Below are positions 1 through 13,700 of a DNA stretch of 64,000 bases, one piece after another (position 1 is the first letter of the stretch; the number at the start of each line of letters is the position of its first letter). Both the position numbers and the translations under genes were made by a program. Under the pieces are notes generated by a model that saw only the letters and a list, made by a program, of their open reading frames with translations, was not told where the DNA came from and made no database searches. Origin of the DNA: Promerops cafer. Its lineage: Eukaryota > Chordata > Aves > Passeriformes > Nectariniidae. The stretch covers positions 228,964 through 292,963 of the forward strand of contig VZSE01002351.1 of NCBI GenBank assembly GCA_013398275.1, written 5' to 3'.

Positions 1-3000
1 TACTCTCACTTCAGTGGTGCAGTTTAGTCAGGGATTTGTGCACGTGTGTGTGTGTGCATTTTGATTTTTAGCAATCACAGCATTACCAGGTGATGTGTAC
101 CTTATGCACACACTGCCATTCCAGGTTGGTGTTCAAACCAAGAAGGAAAAAAACCCAACAGACTCCAATTTTTTTACTCATCTGTGAGTGTCTCATACAG
201 ATGTGAGGTCACAAGGAGGAGGCAGCTTGTTGTGTTAATTAGATCAGAAGCCTCTGATTGTTCTGACTCATTTCTAGCTGCACTACCGCATCTCATCCAG
301 GTGTCTGCAGCAGCAGTGGATGCTTATGTGTGTGCTTATTGAAGAACCAAATAAATCATTCAGCTACCACACTTGACCTGTTTACTGTGCTGGTGCTGTG
401 GGGGTTTTATGCTTTGTGATATAACTCACTTTTTTGAACAGATGACTTTTGATACTCACTGTGAGGTTCTATGTGTCACATTGAGGACAAAAGCTCCTTT
501 AATGATTTGGTTTCCTATTTGTGCCTGGGAGGTTGCTGAACCCTGGTGGTGACACTTCTTGTGGCTGGCACAAGTTCAGCACAGGCAGGGCCATCTCTCC
601 TGTGAACTTGAATAAACCCACCTCCAGTCATGCTAAGGTGCTTTGGATATAGAATGTGGAAAACCTCCAAGGTAATGCTAAAAAGTCGTTGTTGGCATTT
701 GAAGAATCAGTTCATGTGTCTGATGGGGAAATCACCTGCATATTTCACTTACTGTGTGGCAGTCATTCCTGTTTGCCACTGTGCTCTGTTGCAGTTAAAC
801 TCATAGAAATGTGTATGGTATTAGGACAGGCACCAGCTGGAGAAAAGGCTGGGGTCACCTGTTAGTAAATTATCACAAGATCTGTGTACAGCAACACACA
901 AATTATAGGCTGGTTTAGCATCTTTGCTGTGTTGTGCTTGCTTCAGTATTATCTTTTGGATCCCTCTCTGAGAGCTGGAAGTAATTAGGAAACTGTCCTG
1001 GCTCTGCTTCATTCCTTCATGCTGGTGGATATCTGTGAGGGGATAAAATTAGATCAGCAAGAGAAACTCCTTGCATTCCTGACTGAGCCTTACAGAAAAG
1101 CTGAGGGATGGAAGCCTCAACAAATGTGGATATTGGCTGCACTGTATTTGAAATTCATATTTAAAGCCATGGCACATTCTTTACTGTTCTTTTTATAAAC
1201 CTTTTGGCAGGCAGCCTAAGCAAATGGCCCAGCTGGAGTTGCTGACTGTGGCTCCCAGAAGCCATATTTGTTGGGATCCAGCGCCTGCTGCTTGCCTTGC
1301 ATTGCTCAGTTGGAGCAGCGCCTCCCCCACCCTGCTCCTTGCTAAGTCCTTCCCAACATTCCAGCAGCCACCTCCAGCAGTGCTCCCAGGTGCAGGAATC
1401 CCAGACAATCTGACACTCTCCCTCCACAGGAGGAAGCCCCAGAGTGTGGTCTGGGATGGGATTCTCTGTGACACAGCTGAGGGGGGCAGCCTCTGACACT
1501 TTGAAGAATGGAGCTCATTTGATACTGTGCAAGAGGGTACACTTCTGCAAAGACTTCAGGGCAGATGAATTTCTTCCAGAGTGAGGAAAATGCTACATGG
1601 TTTGCTGAGGCTCAGAAACCTTGGCTTGCTTGGATACGCAGAGCTCTGTGCCAGGATTCTGTGTGCCAGGCCCATCTGGCTCACCTCCAGCCCTCTTACA
1701 ACACATCCTCAACACCCAAATTATTGCAATTTCTCATTTGCATGAGGTGCACACGTTCATGCTTTGTTTTCCTCTGGGCTTTTCCCATATCCCGAGCCAA
1801 AAGCAGATCTTTGTGCTGGCTAAGTTTCCAAGTGTTCCAGTGTAGCAGTAGGCCATGTTCTTTCTGTCTTTTTACAGAGGTCCAGTTCCCAGCTCTGTTT
1901 TCCCACACATGCTGGCAGCACAACTGAAGCTTTCTTGTGTCTGTTCTACAGATAATGTGGTTATGAGTGTTTGGAAGCCTTTTACTTTTGGAAGCCTTCT
2001 CTTCAAGAAGGTGGGCTTGCCCCAGAAGCAACAGACCACAGAGTTTTCACCTGGCTTTTAGCAAAAGTGAGGTGAGAGGCAGAAGATTTGGGGGCAAGGG
2101 AGCTTTATCCCAAGTCTATTGACTACAAAGAAAAGACACTCTTTATTGTCTCAAAACCGCAACAATATAAGGAAATGCACACTTTTAATTCCAAATGATG
2201 GCCAGGGTCACATGTCTTATCTGAAAGTGGGCTTGCAAATTCCTTCTCTGTCATATCTAGACAAGACTTCTTGAAGGATTCTGTTTGTCACCTGTCTGTA
2301 ACAGCTGCAAATGCCTGTTTCAGATAGTTCAGAAGTACAGAAGTTGTTTTTTTCTTTCTGAGGACAGCTGTCTGAAGGATAAAAACAGAAAAGAAACAAC
2401 TAAAAGTGGAGAGACTGAAGATTGGGTCATTTTAATGGAACATTCTTCCCTATAATTTTTTGGTTCTTGGGTGAAGTCCTGGCATTTGCTCTGTATCCCA
2501 CATCCTGTTGGTCAGAATGGAGCATCTCAGCTGCAGCCAATACAACTTCAAATAGAAATGGGTGGGACTGTAAATAGCCAAGAAGGAGAGAGGGAAATTT
2601 TTGTATCTGCTCCCAGACTCAGTGGTTAACTAAGTGCTGGTTAATAATTAATGAAAGCACTCTTTTCAAAAGTGATGTTGAAGATAGAGTTCTAGAAGCC
2701 CAATGTATGGTATGTCATAAGGTCCTCCTAAATAAAACAGGAGCCAGATTTTGTTGCTGTCTCATCATTACTGCTGTGTGGTTGTGAACCTCCCATTTTT
2801 TATGCCATGGCACAAAAGGGTGAAAGTTTTTGATAGAAGTTAGGGGCTGGTTTTGAAAGATATCTATCTGTTGTGCTTCTTAGATGTTCATTGAAATTAA
2901 AAAAAAAAAAGTTGTGGTACAGGAGGAAGACTGAGAGCTGAGGAAATGTAAGAGAGATACATTTTTGTACACAGCTGGCCTTCCTTCTGTATGAAAATCT

Positions 3001-6000
3001 TTAATGCATTTGGTGCTGGTTTATGCTTGGATTTTCAGACTGATTGGCTTTTTTATAGCCTGCTCTCCTGAAATGCAAAGCACTGAGTTGCTTCTTTCAA
3101 GTGAAGATCTTCTATGTCAAAACTTATTTGGAATTCTAAATAGGTTTTTTTCCCTAAGGCAAATTATCAGTATTTTTTCCTCTCCATCTACAGACGCAGA
3201 GAAATAAAACCAGCAGCTATCTCCACAGATGAAAATGGAAAAAACAAATTATTTAAGGAATTGCTAAGTACCATAATTTGGTTGCAGGCATTGAAATTCT
3301 TTATGATAGGATTCTAGATTTAGAGAATGAAGTAGGGTTTCCTTGTTCTTTTATATTTTAAATCTGTAACTTCAAAAATGTTCCTAAAATAGGAAGAATT
3401 CATTCCCTTTTGAGATGAGGAATCAGAATCTGATGGGAAGAAAAGGGCAAAAATTAAGAAGTAAATCAATTGAGCACCTTTAAGAGGAATCATTTAAGTT
3501 ATTTATCTTCAAAAAGAAAAAGAGAACAAATTAGGAGAATGACATCATCTGTGTTCTGCAGTGGGTTCTTCTGCTCAGTTTATGTGAGATACTGCCTAAA
3601 CCCTCTTTGCCTCTGGTTTCTCTGAAATATTAAGAATTGCCTTTTGATCACTGCAAAAAGCTTTATGAGCCACAAAAGACTTGGGGTGATAAAAAAACTT
3701 CTACTGAGACAAAAATGCAGGGGTGGACCTTTGCTGCCTGAAACCTGTACAAGAATTCCCAGAATTCATGAGGTACAAATGTATTTGCACACAAAGCCAC
3801 CCAACAATGCAGGTTTGGCTGAAAAGGAGCTTAAGAACTGTTGGTTCTTTGACTGGGTGCTTGACTGGAGTTTGTCCCTTCATGTTTCTGCTCACCTCTT
3901 CCCTGTGCTGCACTCCCTCTGATCACCTGCAGTAGTTTGAACTACTGCTGCAAAGGATTAGCTGTCATTTAAGAAGGTGATGAAACCCATCATTTAAATC
4001 TCTTTTATTGTTCATCATATCCTCAAAACCACAGACATTCTGTTATTAAATACAGGGAGGGCACGATCATCTTCAGCATCTTTAAATGCAGTCAGGAAGG
4101 TATTTGGAAGCCTGAGGTTTGGACTACACCTAGCCAGGGAAAGGAGCTGTCACTCAGCACAGACCTGTTTATAAATATCTGCTCTCCAGAAACAGCTGAC
4201 AATTGTAATGGGGCTAATTCTTCTAGCAGCACTGGCATAACACCATCAGGGCTGTCTGGCACTGCACAGGGTATTTCTTCCATGAAAGAAAACTAATCCT
4301 GAGCAAGACAGTTTTAGTGTGACTTATGTTCCTTGAAGTGCTATTACAGCAAGTAAAACAAGCAGCATCATTTCTCAGTGTTTTAAAATAAGCTACACCG
4401 AAATCAATATGGATTTATTCCTTGTCTCTTTCCACAGCACCCAGGAGGAGCCTTCCACTCCTCTTTCAGACAAAAATGTATCTTCATTTAGTGCATATTA
4501 TGTACTGCACTTGCTGTAAAACAGAATTGTGCATTTGATTGACTGCGTTGAACCTCAGTCCTGCCCCTGAGCAATTACAGCTGACTCAGTGGTGATGACT
4601 GATGCCCTTCATGAGCTAACTGATGTTAGGCTTAACACATTCTAATTTCCACTAAATGATGGTTTCACTTCCTCTTTCATATGAAAGTGTGATTTCTATT
4701 CATATTTTTTTTCATTCACTATCTGAGTAATGCCTGACATTTTTGTTCAATGTATATGAAGTCCTGTCTCAAAGGCTGAATATGGTGAATTGGATTTTTC
4801 AGGACATTATGGTTTGCAGTTTAAAAATCAGAAGTCAAATTTGGTTGTAGTAGGAGTTTGTTTAGCTGGAGCTGTATGAGAAGATTATGACCTCACTTGT
4901 ATTTTTCCATACCAGAAACAGACACTTTCCAAAGCACTTCAGCTGGGGAGGAAGAGTGCAAGTTGTTTATTTTCAGTGGCATCTCCACCGTTCCAAACCC
5001 CTTATCGAGACTCTTAATGAGCTATAACTGGATAATTAAAAAGCAGGGTTTAGGTCAGCTAATTCTGGTTTCAGCGTGGGATAAATGCATGTTTTGGAGC
5101 AACCTAATGTGGCAGGGCTTTTAGGGCAGCAGTTTCTTTGAGCAGGGACTTAGGGGCAACTTTGGGCCAGAAATTGAAACTTCACTAAGAAATGGCCCTG
5201 GAGCAAAACATAATGTTTTGAGCATCAAAGTGTCACCAGATTCTGTGTTATCCTGAAGGCTGTAGCTATTCTTTCAGAGCCTTATTCCCAAGAAACAGTT
5301 CAGCCAGCCAAGAGCATCACATTTGGCCTTTACAGAGAAAATTCCCTGGCTGAATGGCAAGTCGTCAGCTGGCCAACATAAATAAGAACAGAGGGCAGGT
5401 TTTACAGCTCCTGTATAGATAATTTCATACTTTTTCACTTTGTCATACTATTTCACTGCATTTTTATCTAACTGTAGGTAAGTAGGTGATGAGCAAGAGC
5501 TGCTGATAGCTGTGGGCTTAAGATTTGAGAAGTGTGACATCAAAATTCAGAACAAACTCTGCTATATATCAGGTGTTTAATTAGCATTTTAAGCTCCTAA
5601 AAGCTAGAACTTTTAGGTCCAGATTTGTCTCTCTTTCAGACAGTAGCTTATGAAACCCTGAAGAGCACTTACGTGGTGTGCAGAGCAGGGCAGAACAGAC
5701 TTGTGCAGGAGGGTTAGGAGTGGTGCCTGTGGCAGCTGTTCTTGTCAGAGGTGAGCCAATTCCTCCTGCATAAGGAACCCTCTTTCACTATACTGCTCCA
5801 GAAACAAGTTTGGGAGGGTCTTCTCCACTGAGAGTCTCTCTGTTTTCTTCCTGAGTGCTCAAAACAGACTGGCCTGCATCACACAACATTTCGCAAATGT
5901 GAACACAAATTTTGACTGAATGAAAGCATTTACAAGTAAGCATGGAATTAGTGCTCATTGCTATTCTGGAAGCAAGTAGCTGTCTTAAAGAACTCAGGAA

Positions 6001-6700
6001 CAGCTTGAGGATCTAATCTAGTAGGGAGATCTGAGAGATCTTCTGCCTCACTCTACTGGCACCCAGGCGCAGCAGGCAGAGGAAAAGGAGCAAGAGGTCT
6101 CACCTCTGCTCAGAAAACTGATCCAGGCTGGTCCACAGCCCATCTGCCCTAATGATTTTCTGTCAGGGTTGGTGGTGGCTTTCAGCACTAGGATTTGAAT
6201 GTGCCCAGCAGGAGAGTCCACTTGCCTCCTGTGAAACAAACTATGTGGTATGCTTGAGTCTAAATCCTTGTGGGATGGAGCATGGATCTGCTGAGCTTCT
6301 GATCTTAGCTTCCATTTCAATTAATATTGTGAAATAATACTAATCCATGCAAGTGTTATTGATAGATTGTATTTCCCTGTGCTTTCAGAAGCAGAAAAGG
6401 ACATCAGAAGTGACTGGAGAACAAAACCACACTGAAATCAGTCATCTGGAGATGGTTTAAGACCTGTTTGAAGCTCAGCTGCACACACTAGGGACAGGAG
6501 CTGGTAAAGTCATACAGCCCTTCAATTTTCTTTGAGCAGTTTGCCTTCAATCTGACCTTTGTGGCAGATGCAGTACAGAATTGATAGGTTCTGAGCTGAT
6601 GCTTCTCTTAGCTGGTACCAAGCAAAATCTCAGTTGTTAAAAGAATTAAAATAATCACACAGGAGTTATTAAAAATTTAATGCACTTTTCTTTTAATTTT
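1..6700. other. Intergenic region downstream of EPHX1
   Basis: I find no recognisable coding exon on either strand. The open frames here are short (under about 95 codons), lack family resemblance and are not bounded by convincing splice sites. The sequence is AT-rich with scattered homopolymers and a short TG run at 44-57. Synteny with other amniotes predicts the 3' end of TMEM63A on the plus strand, converging on EPHX1. I looked for its C-terminal exons and did not see them, so that gene most likely ends at or before the left edge of the window. Confidence 0.5.
350..355 (+). promoter_or_regulatory. Candidate poly(A) signal of a plus-strand neighbour
   Basis: A canonical AATAAA is followed within about 25-55 bases by a GT-rich tract (roughly 378-410: tgtttactgtgctggtgctg and more), which is the usual layout of a vertebrate cleavage and polyadenylation site. 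If it is used, the transcript comes from the left, outside the window. TMEM63A is the expected convergent neighbour of EPHX1 by synteny. AATAAA is common by chance in AT-rich DNA, so this is only a candidate. Confidence 0.3.
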
Positions 6701-6714
6701 GAATTAATCATATT

Positions 6715-6720
6715 TTTATT
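6715..6720 (-). promoter_or_regulatory. EPHX1: Candidate EPHX1 poly(A) signal
   Basis: The plus-strand TTTATT here reads AATAAA on the EPHX1 strand, about 770 bases after the stop codon. A T/G-rich stretch follows on the minus strand (about 6645-6663). I saw no canonical AATAAA or ATTAAA between the stop and this point, so it is the nearest standard signal and would give a 3'UTR of roughly 0.8 kb. A variant hexamer closer to the stop remains possible. Confidence 0.35.
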
Positions 6721-7485
6721 CTTTAGTAAGAGGTATTTACAATATGCTGTCAAAGCAGTGCAAAGCCATAGTGTGTTGAGCCTACCTAGGGCTATGATTT
6801 AAGAGTACAAATTCAGTACAGAGGTAGCTGGGGTTGTCGTTACTCCTACCCAGCCCCTCCTCCTGGGCTGAGCTACAGGCACCTGTGTCTTTCAGTTGCT
6901 CCTCACATATCCCAGGACCCTGGCAGAGGGCAGTCCAGCTTCTTCACAAGGCAGGAAGCTGCTTTACAGCCCAGGCTGGAAGAGAAAGGCAGCCAGCAGA
7001 AGGCAGTTTAAAGATACTGTAGATAATCAATGCTGATTGATTGATGCACTCATGCAAGTTAGGTCCTGCCAGGCTGTTCCCTACTCTTTATGTGAGGAAC
7101 TTCATACTCACAGGAACTCAAATTTTACTGCTGCCATGAAAAAAAAAAAGCCTTTCATAACAATTTAACTGTTACTAGGTACGTTAGTAGTTGTGAGGTC
7201 TATTTTTCAACCTCAAAGCAAGAGTCAAGAGTACTACAGAACATGTTTCAGAAGATACCCAAGTACTCTTCATGCTACTTTCTTAGCCTAGCTGAAAAAA
7301 AGAAACCCAACCCAAAAGTCGTTGGTCCCCATGGCAGTATCTCATGGAGATACACTGCATTTTTCTTTCTGACCTTGCTCACATCTGGTCAACAATAAGA
7401 TCTAATTACATGGATTACAGTAGACTTAGTAAGCCCTGTACATGAGCTAAGCTAGAAGTAATTACCCTGCTGTTTCTTAGGGAAG

Positions 7486-7711
7486 TTATTCCCCTTTCTT
7501 TTTCCAGAGTTGCTCTTTCTCTACTTTGTCAACAAATTGCAGAATATCTTTAGCAAGGAGTTCAGGTTCCTCAAAAGCTGCAAAATGGCCACCTCGAGGC
7601 ATGAAGTGGAAGGAGACAATGTTGGTGTATTTCTTCTTGGCCCAAGCCTGGGGAGTGTGCAGGACTTCATTAGGGAAGGCAGCAATGCCAGTGGGTACCT
7701 GTACTGTGAGC
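7486..7711 (-). CDS. EPHX1: EPHX1 coding exon 8 (last)
   Basis: The acceptor is ctctctcag at 7720-7712, and the stop TAA is at 7488-7486. The exon encodes residues 390 (split codon) to 464. It contains acid Glu405 in FPNEVLHTP and catalytic His432 in RGGHFAAFEEPELLAKDI. The tail after the conserved region is lysine-rich and ends in KKKGE, about ten residues longer than the human protein. The start at 7711 gives HEKLTVQVPTG across the junction, which aligns residue for residue with mammalian HERMKVYVPTG. Confidence 0.95.
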
Positions 7712-10700
7712 CTGAGAGAGGAGAGACAATCACTGTAATCTTCCAAACACTTAAATCTGCAACAAATCAAAAGTCCCAAGGAAATGTTCCTGAACAGTTG
7801 GGCACGCTCTTGTTAGGCATTAAAAATTTGAGTTCCAGATTGTAAAACTGAAGACAACACTTTAATTCCTGAGAGGAAAAAACTCTTTTTTATTTTTGCA
7901 TACAGTGATATTAAGGCAATTTTGCAAGGGATCTAGGGCATGAGGCTCAGAAGCATGGAAAGGGAGAGCAAAGCCCTAGGAGGTGGTGGGCAGCAAATTT
8001 CCTCTTGCTGCACATAGGGCTCAAATTGAGGGGCAAACACACAATTTGATAAGAGTTGGAGAGAGATTTACAGAGAAGATAACCACTCAAATATGCTAAG
8101 CATGGCAGGACAACTGGAGGGTGGGCAGGAGGATTACTTCATAGCAGGAGAAAAAAGAGGAATACTAATAATCTAGACTAGTTCAGAAGCAACATTTCTA
8201 TACGTGAGACTAATAGCTCTTGCTTTTAACTGGCACAAATGCACACTACAAAACATTCTGCACATTAAGAAGTGTAAGGAAGCAACTGGATTTGAGGGGT
8301 GTGAATGATCTGTGCTTGTTGTAAGAGCCACATTTTCTAGGTTTGACTATCCCATACACAAAAGCTGCATTGTCAGAAGTGACAGACTTTAAAATGCAGA
8401 TACAAAAAGTGTTGGGCACGTAGCCACTGGAAGCCTGAGATCAGAACTTTACACCAGACTCTGAGACTCTGTCCTCTAGCCACATAGAAGCTAACACAGC
8501 TCATCTCATGCAGGCAGAACCAGAGCAAGATACTGCCCACAGCATAGCCACAACGGCTTCAGGAACTGAGTCAGCTTCCTGGGAGCATCATTTCACAGCT
8601 AAATAAATACCATGGCACTAAGCTGTGGTTGCAAATACCTCGGGGCAGGTTTAAACTTCACTCATACTCAAGCTGACACAAGTACATGGAACCAAGCTGC
8701 TGTCTGAAGAGTCTGAGCAGGCACATCAGTCTCACTGACTCCTCAATGATGCAGTTTGTCAGCAGGCTGAAGTTGCTTCCAAAGGAAGGACTTAAGCCTT
8801 TTGCAGAAAAGGCAAAGTGTGTCCAGAAAAGTACTAAAACTACAATCAACTAAACTAAACTAAACTGACTGCATGACTCAGTCACAGGCCGATTTAGTAA
8901 CTGAAATAAAATCGGGAAGTACATGGATACACCATGAATGGGAGGCCCTCAAGCAGTGCCTCCAGTCAGATCTCCTCACTGATGGCTCAGGATTCCTACC
9001 TAAGCACCGTGTTTTCCAAGCACAGTACACCAACTACCTGATGTCATGCAGAGGAATGCTGTGATAGAGCAGTGTTTTTCCTCAACATTCAGGAATCTAT
9101 AAGGCATGCAACTGTAAAATTAAGATCAGGGCAAAATATTTAAAGAGAAAAAGCCACACTTACTTTTCATGTTTCTGTGTGCCTATCCCCTTCTGCAAGT
9201 TTTCTTTGTAGAAACGCATGGAGGAGACAATGCAGCCTGACACCCAGTAGATCATGATATTGGTGAGCAGATCATCCAGGCTGAACTTCCTGAAGAGGCA
9301 AGCCCAAGAGATTGCTTAATTAGAACTGAAAAATTATTTGCACCACTTTAGCAGGGACTTGACTTTGGTTTGGTTGTAAGGGAAAAAAAATGTTATAGGA
9401 AAAAAATAGTGGTTAAGAGTGGAGAGGTGAAGTTATTACTCCCCCTCTGTCTGCTAGTGACCAATTAAGGATGCTAAAGGCTTTCAGACACAAACTGAGA
9501 AGTCATATTTTAACTCCTACACAGAAGGCAGATTCCAACAAGCACCTTATGCTCCAGCATGGTGTCTCTCCTGTCCACAGACTGGGAGGGTGGGAGCAGA
9601 ACAGCACACACAACAGCTTGTGCCATTTATTAATGATAATCTGAAATGCTACCATGAGCCCTCAATAGAGCCCTCACACACCAACATGTGCTGTAAACAG
9701 TGCATGTTTCATATAAAATTATTAGCTGTAGGCAGTGCAAACATTCCATGCAAATCTGCTGCCACTGGGCCTTTCCATAGCATGCATCTCTCCATGCCTG
9801 CCAGGTAGTTCTCAAAGGGGATTTCAGCTCTGATTTCTGCTGCACACCAAACATAATCCTTTATTAGCAAATGGTAGGTTGATAAAGCTGTAACAATCAA
9901 TCCAAAGCAAATTCACAGAGAGTTAATTTTTAGTATTAGAATAAAACAAGAGTTGCCAGCATCTTAATATGGGTTAAACTTTTGGATTTTGTGTCCTAAT
10001 GAGATTCTTCCCCATAAGTCAGTTTTTAATATCCAGGAATTGCAGGGTGTATTTCTCTTCTGGAAGATCAAAGTGGGAAGGGAATCCATCAGCCTTCATG
10101 GCCTGCTTGCCTCTCTGTGTGCTGGAGTGCAGCCCTGCACCAGCTGTGGTCACTACTGGCTCCCTGAGGTGTGAGGTGACCACTTCAGACTAACCTCTTC
10201 AGCTTAGTGACTCTAGGCTTAGTCACCTCATCCAGAATGGCAGGAGAGAAAGGGCTTACCTCTCTAGTCCTCCATCCTCTAGATTCTGGAATTCCATATC
10301 AGTCCACGAAGAAAACTTCTCCAAGATGTATGCAGCCAGTCCGACAGGAGAGTCATTCAAACCACAGCCTGTAAAGGAGGAGGAAAATTTAACTATAACT
10401 GATATCCAACTACAGAACTCAGAGTGTTAGAGAAGCTGTCTGTTATAATACAGGGGATGTAACTTTACAAAGCTGTTCCATCAGCTGCTTTCTTAAATAA
10501 ATAAAATAGTACAATGAGTTGGAGCTATTCAATGCCAAATCATAAACTGAAAGTATCTGCAAATGAGCAGGCTCCACATTAGCTCACACTGAACGTTTTT
10601 TGAACTGATGTAACAGTATTGGATTTCTGCTGGCTTTTCTTTTTTTCTGGTAAGCTAATAAGATTAAGCTCTATGTGCCAAGGAGGGTTTGCTTCCATTA

Positions 10701-13700
10701 ATCTGGAAGTTGTCATGTATTAAACAGCATTACAGAGCCAAACCCCACATGCCTACACATGACCAGGAGGATTTGCAGCATTATCTAACAGCAAAAACAT
10801 TTTAAGGATTATTAGAAAGTCATTAAGGAACAGCAAGGCTCTACTAAATGGTCCATCTTCTGAATTAGCAATAGCAAACTTGTCCTGGAACAAGCTTTCA
10901 TATAGATTTTATAGTTTGCTTTTCTTGGACAGAAAACACACCTGCACTTGGAAGTTTGATCACACATCCTAGTGCTGTGAAATACAGAGACTGTGAACTG
11001 TCCCAGCTTCTCAGTAAAACATGAGAAAAAGCTGTTCCCATGGAACAGCAATGTAGTTGAAGTTCCACCCATGCAACCCAGCCTTCCAGGAAGGTGCCTA
11101 ATAGTGCACCTGGCACAATTTCATCAGTAATTGCTATTTAAACATGACAGTGGAATTTCAGTTATTAAGCAACTACTATTAATAACTGCAATAGCAAGTG
11201 TTTGAAAAAGTTCTGTTGAGCACTTTCCAGATGTTCTGGACATGACAAGCAATAGCCTGTTCTCATCTACTCACTGTGAGTAGAGTGCATCTGTTTACAT
11301 AGAGGAAAAACTGGCATTGGTCCTCAGAGCACTTGGAATGCAGGCATTTTTGTCAGAAATTTCTTCAGAGTGTCTTTCTCCTCTCAGGAACCTGCCACTG
11401 CCCTGCTCCTCTCTTCTTTGTCCTTTGGAGAACTGCAGAAATGCTCCAGCTCCCAAAGCATGAACTGGCTGCTGGTTCCCAGTCTGCACAGGGTGCTCTG
11501 GCAGACCACACATGACTGCTAAGGGCAAGAATCAGCCAGAATTCTGATTGAGAAGGAGCATGGCTTAGGCATCTTTCAGATATCAGCTTCCCTCTCTTTC
11601 CTAAAGCACAAAAGACTGGCAATTTTTAGGAACCAAAACTCAACAGAAGCAAAATTATTTTAAATCCATACAATTATCTTTTTGCCTACACATTTTAAGA
11701 ATGTACCTGCCTCTGTAGGTAAGCTTATGGAAAACCATTAAGAAATATTTCCCTTAGCTATATTTTTAATAAAATCCATAAGTGAACTGCTGCTGCACCA
11801 AACTAAAATGTACTCAGTACTCTTGACTCAGTTGTCCAATTCAGTCACAAAAGATGTTTTTAAAATAGAAACACTTAATACTCAGATACTTAAAGCAGTT
11901 AAACTAGCTGAGTGACTAGCTCATGTAGAAAGAACATTCATAGCTACAATTTTTTTTTCCTTGAAAGTCTGCAAGTGAGAACAATGAGTGAAAGTGAAAT
12001 TTGATTTTACTTCTCAGGTATTACTTATCGCTGTAATAAATAAGCTACATTGTGTGCTGAGACAGCTAAAAGCTTCCTGTAATTTACATTACTTGAATGT
12101 GATCCATTCTCTGAGAAGAAATTATCTTCTGCTCTCAGCAGAGCTGCATTTGAAATGGAATTACAGTCCCCAGTGATAGCAGAAGTGGAAAAACATTAAA
12201 CAATCTATTTTATTTATGAAAACTGGAAAATGAGGTCAGTGGCACTTGGAGCATGCTCAGTTTGGATGTGCAGATACACTGCAAAAAAAAAAATTACTTT
12301 CTGCATATTTTAAGCAGTACATTTTGTTTCTATGAAAGTACAACTAAAGTGAAGAGACTTAAGTATCCAAGCTCACAAAAGGTTGTGGTTTTTTTTTGTT
12401 TTACCAACAGTATCCGGTTTTGTAGCCTGTATGTGAGCGTAGCCAGACTCAGACAAGATCCTGTAGAGCCCTTTTCTCAAGAAGGGGAACATCCTCCTGA
12501 CATCTTCATCCTGGAATCCGAAGAGCCCTGGGAAGTACCGGCCCAGCAGGACGGAGAGCAGGTGAGTGAGTCCCAGCTTCGAAACTGAGACCATGTTTAA
12601 ATGGAGCCCTTTCACATGGCTAAAGACAAAAACACCCCACAAGTTAACAAAATTCAAAGTTGTTGTATTTAGAATCACAGAATATCCTGAGGTGGAAGGG
12701 ACCCATAAGGATCATCCAAGTACAACTCCTGGCCCTGCACAGGACAGCTCCAAAGATCACACCATGTGCCTGAGAGCCTTGCCGGAATGCTTCCTAAACT
12801 CTTGAGCAGGCTTGGTGCTGTGACCTGTAACATTTAAAATGCTACTAACAAAAATGGACACACTTGAATTCCAGCCTGTTAATTACATCATGACCTCAGC
12901 TGCCCTTTGTAGTGTGGCTTTTCACACAAAAATGACAAGTCAAAGGGACAACTGTCAGTAATCAGCACACACTCCAGGGCACTAAGCCACAAATCCTCCT
13001 TTTTTTACAAGCACTTGTCCCACTCCAGACCTCAGCAAGGCCACTACAAAACTACTGCACAACTATTTGAAAGAAAAAACATTTAATATAAACTAAGGTA
13101 TGTAATTTTGGATCTTTGCTTAACACTGAGCACCAAAGAGAGAACCTACACAGCGAGGACTTGGGCAGGAACTCCCAAGTGCACAGGAAATAACTATTCA
13201 CAGAGTAAAACAGCTGCACCAAGGGGGTACTCACTTGGGAGCTATCTGGGCCAGGTTGGTGCAGATGAGCCAGCCCCAGTCACCACCCTGGGTGTAGAAC
13301 TCATTGAATCCCAGTCTGATCATCAATTCATAAAAAACAGAAGCGGCACTCACGGAATTGAAGTCTGCATTAAAAGAAAAGAACACTTTTGTCACATTAA
13401 TTCCACCCACACTTCTGAACCTGCAGCACTGATTCTCCACATCAAGGCAACATTCAAGTTGCTCAAAAGCTACAAGACCATTTCTCCTTGCCTGACTGTA
13501 TGCAAGCCCTTGCTCAGCATCCAAGCATAGAGAGAGAGCAAGCAGAAACCATGAGGAGGACAAAACTCCAGACTTTGTTGCTAACCTCTCCACTGCTCTG
13601 AGCACTGACCAAGAAAATCATAGCCAGAGAAGCAGAGAAAAGCAAACCCAACCTTCCCCACGTCATTCACCTGCACATGCAATCAAATACTAAACTCAGT

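Noticed and set aside
1..3000. TMEM63A C-terminal exons
   Set aside because: Expected from synteny, but no frame shows its transmembrane segments, so no coding call is made.
13108..13530. 140-codon plus-strand open frame
   Set aside because: It overlaps EPHX1 exon 4 on the other strand and is a shadow of real coding plus intron.
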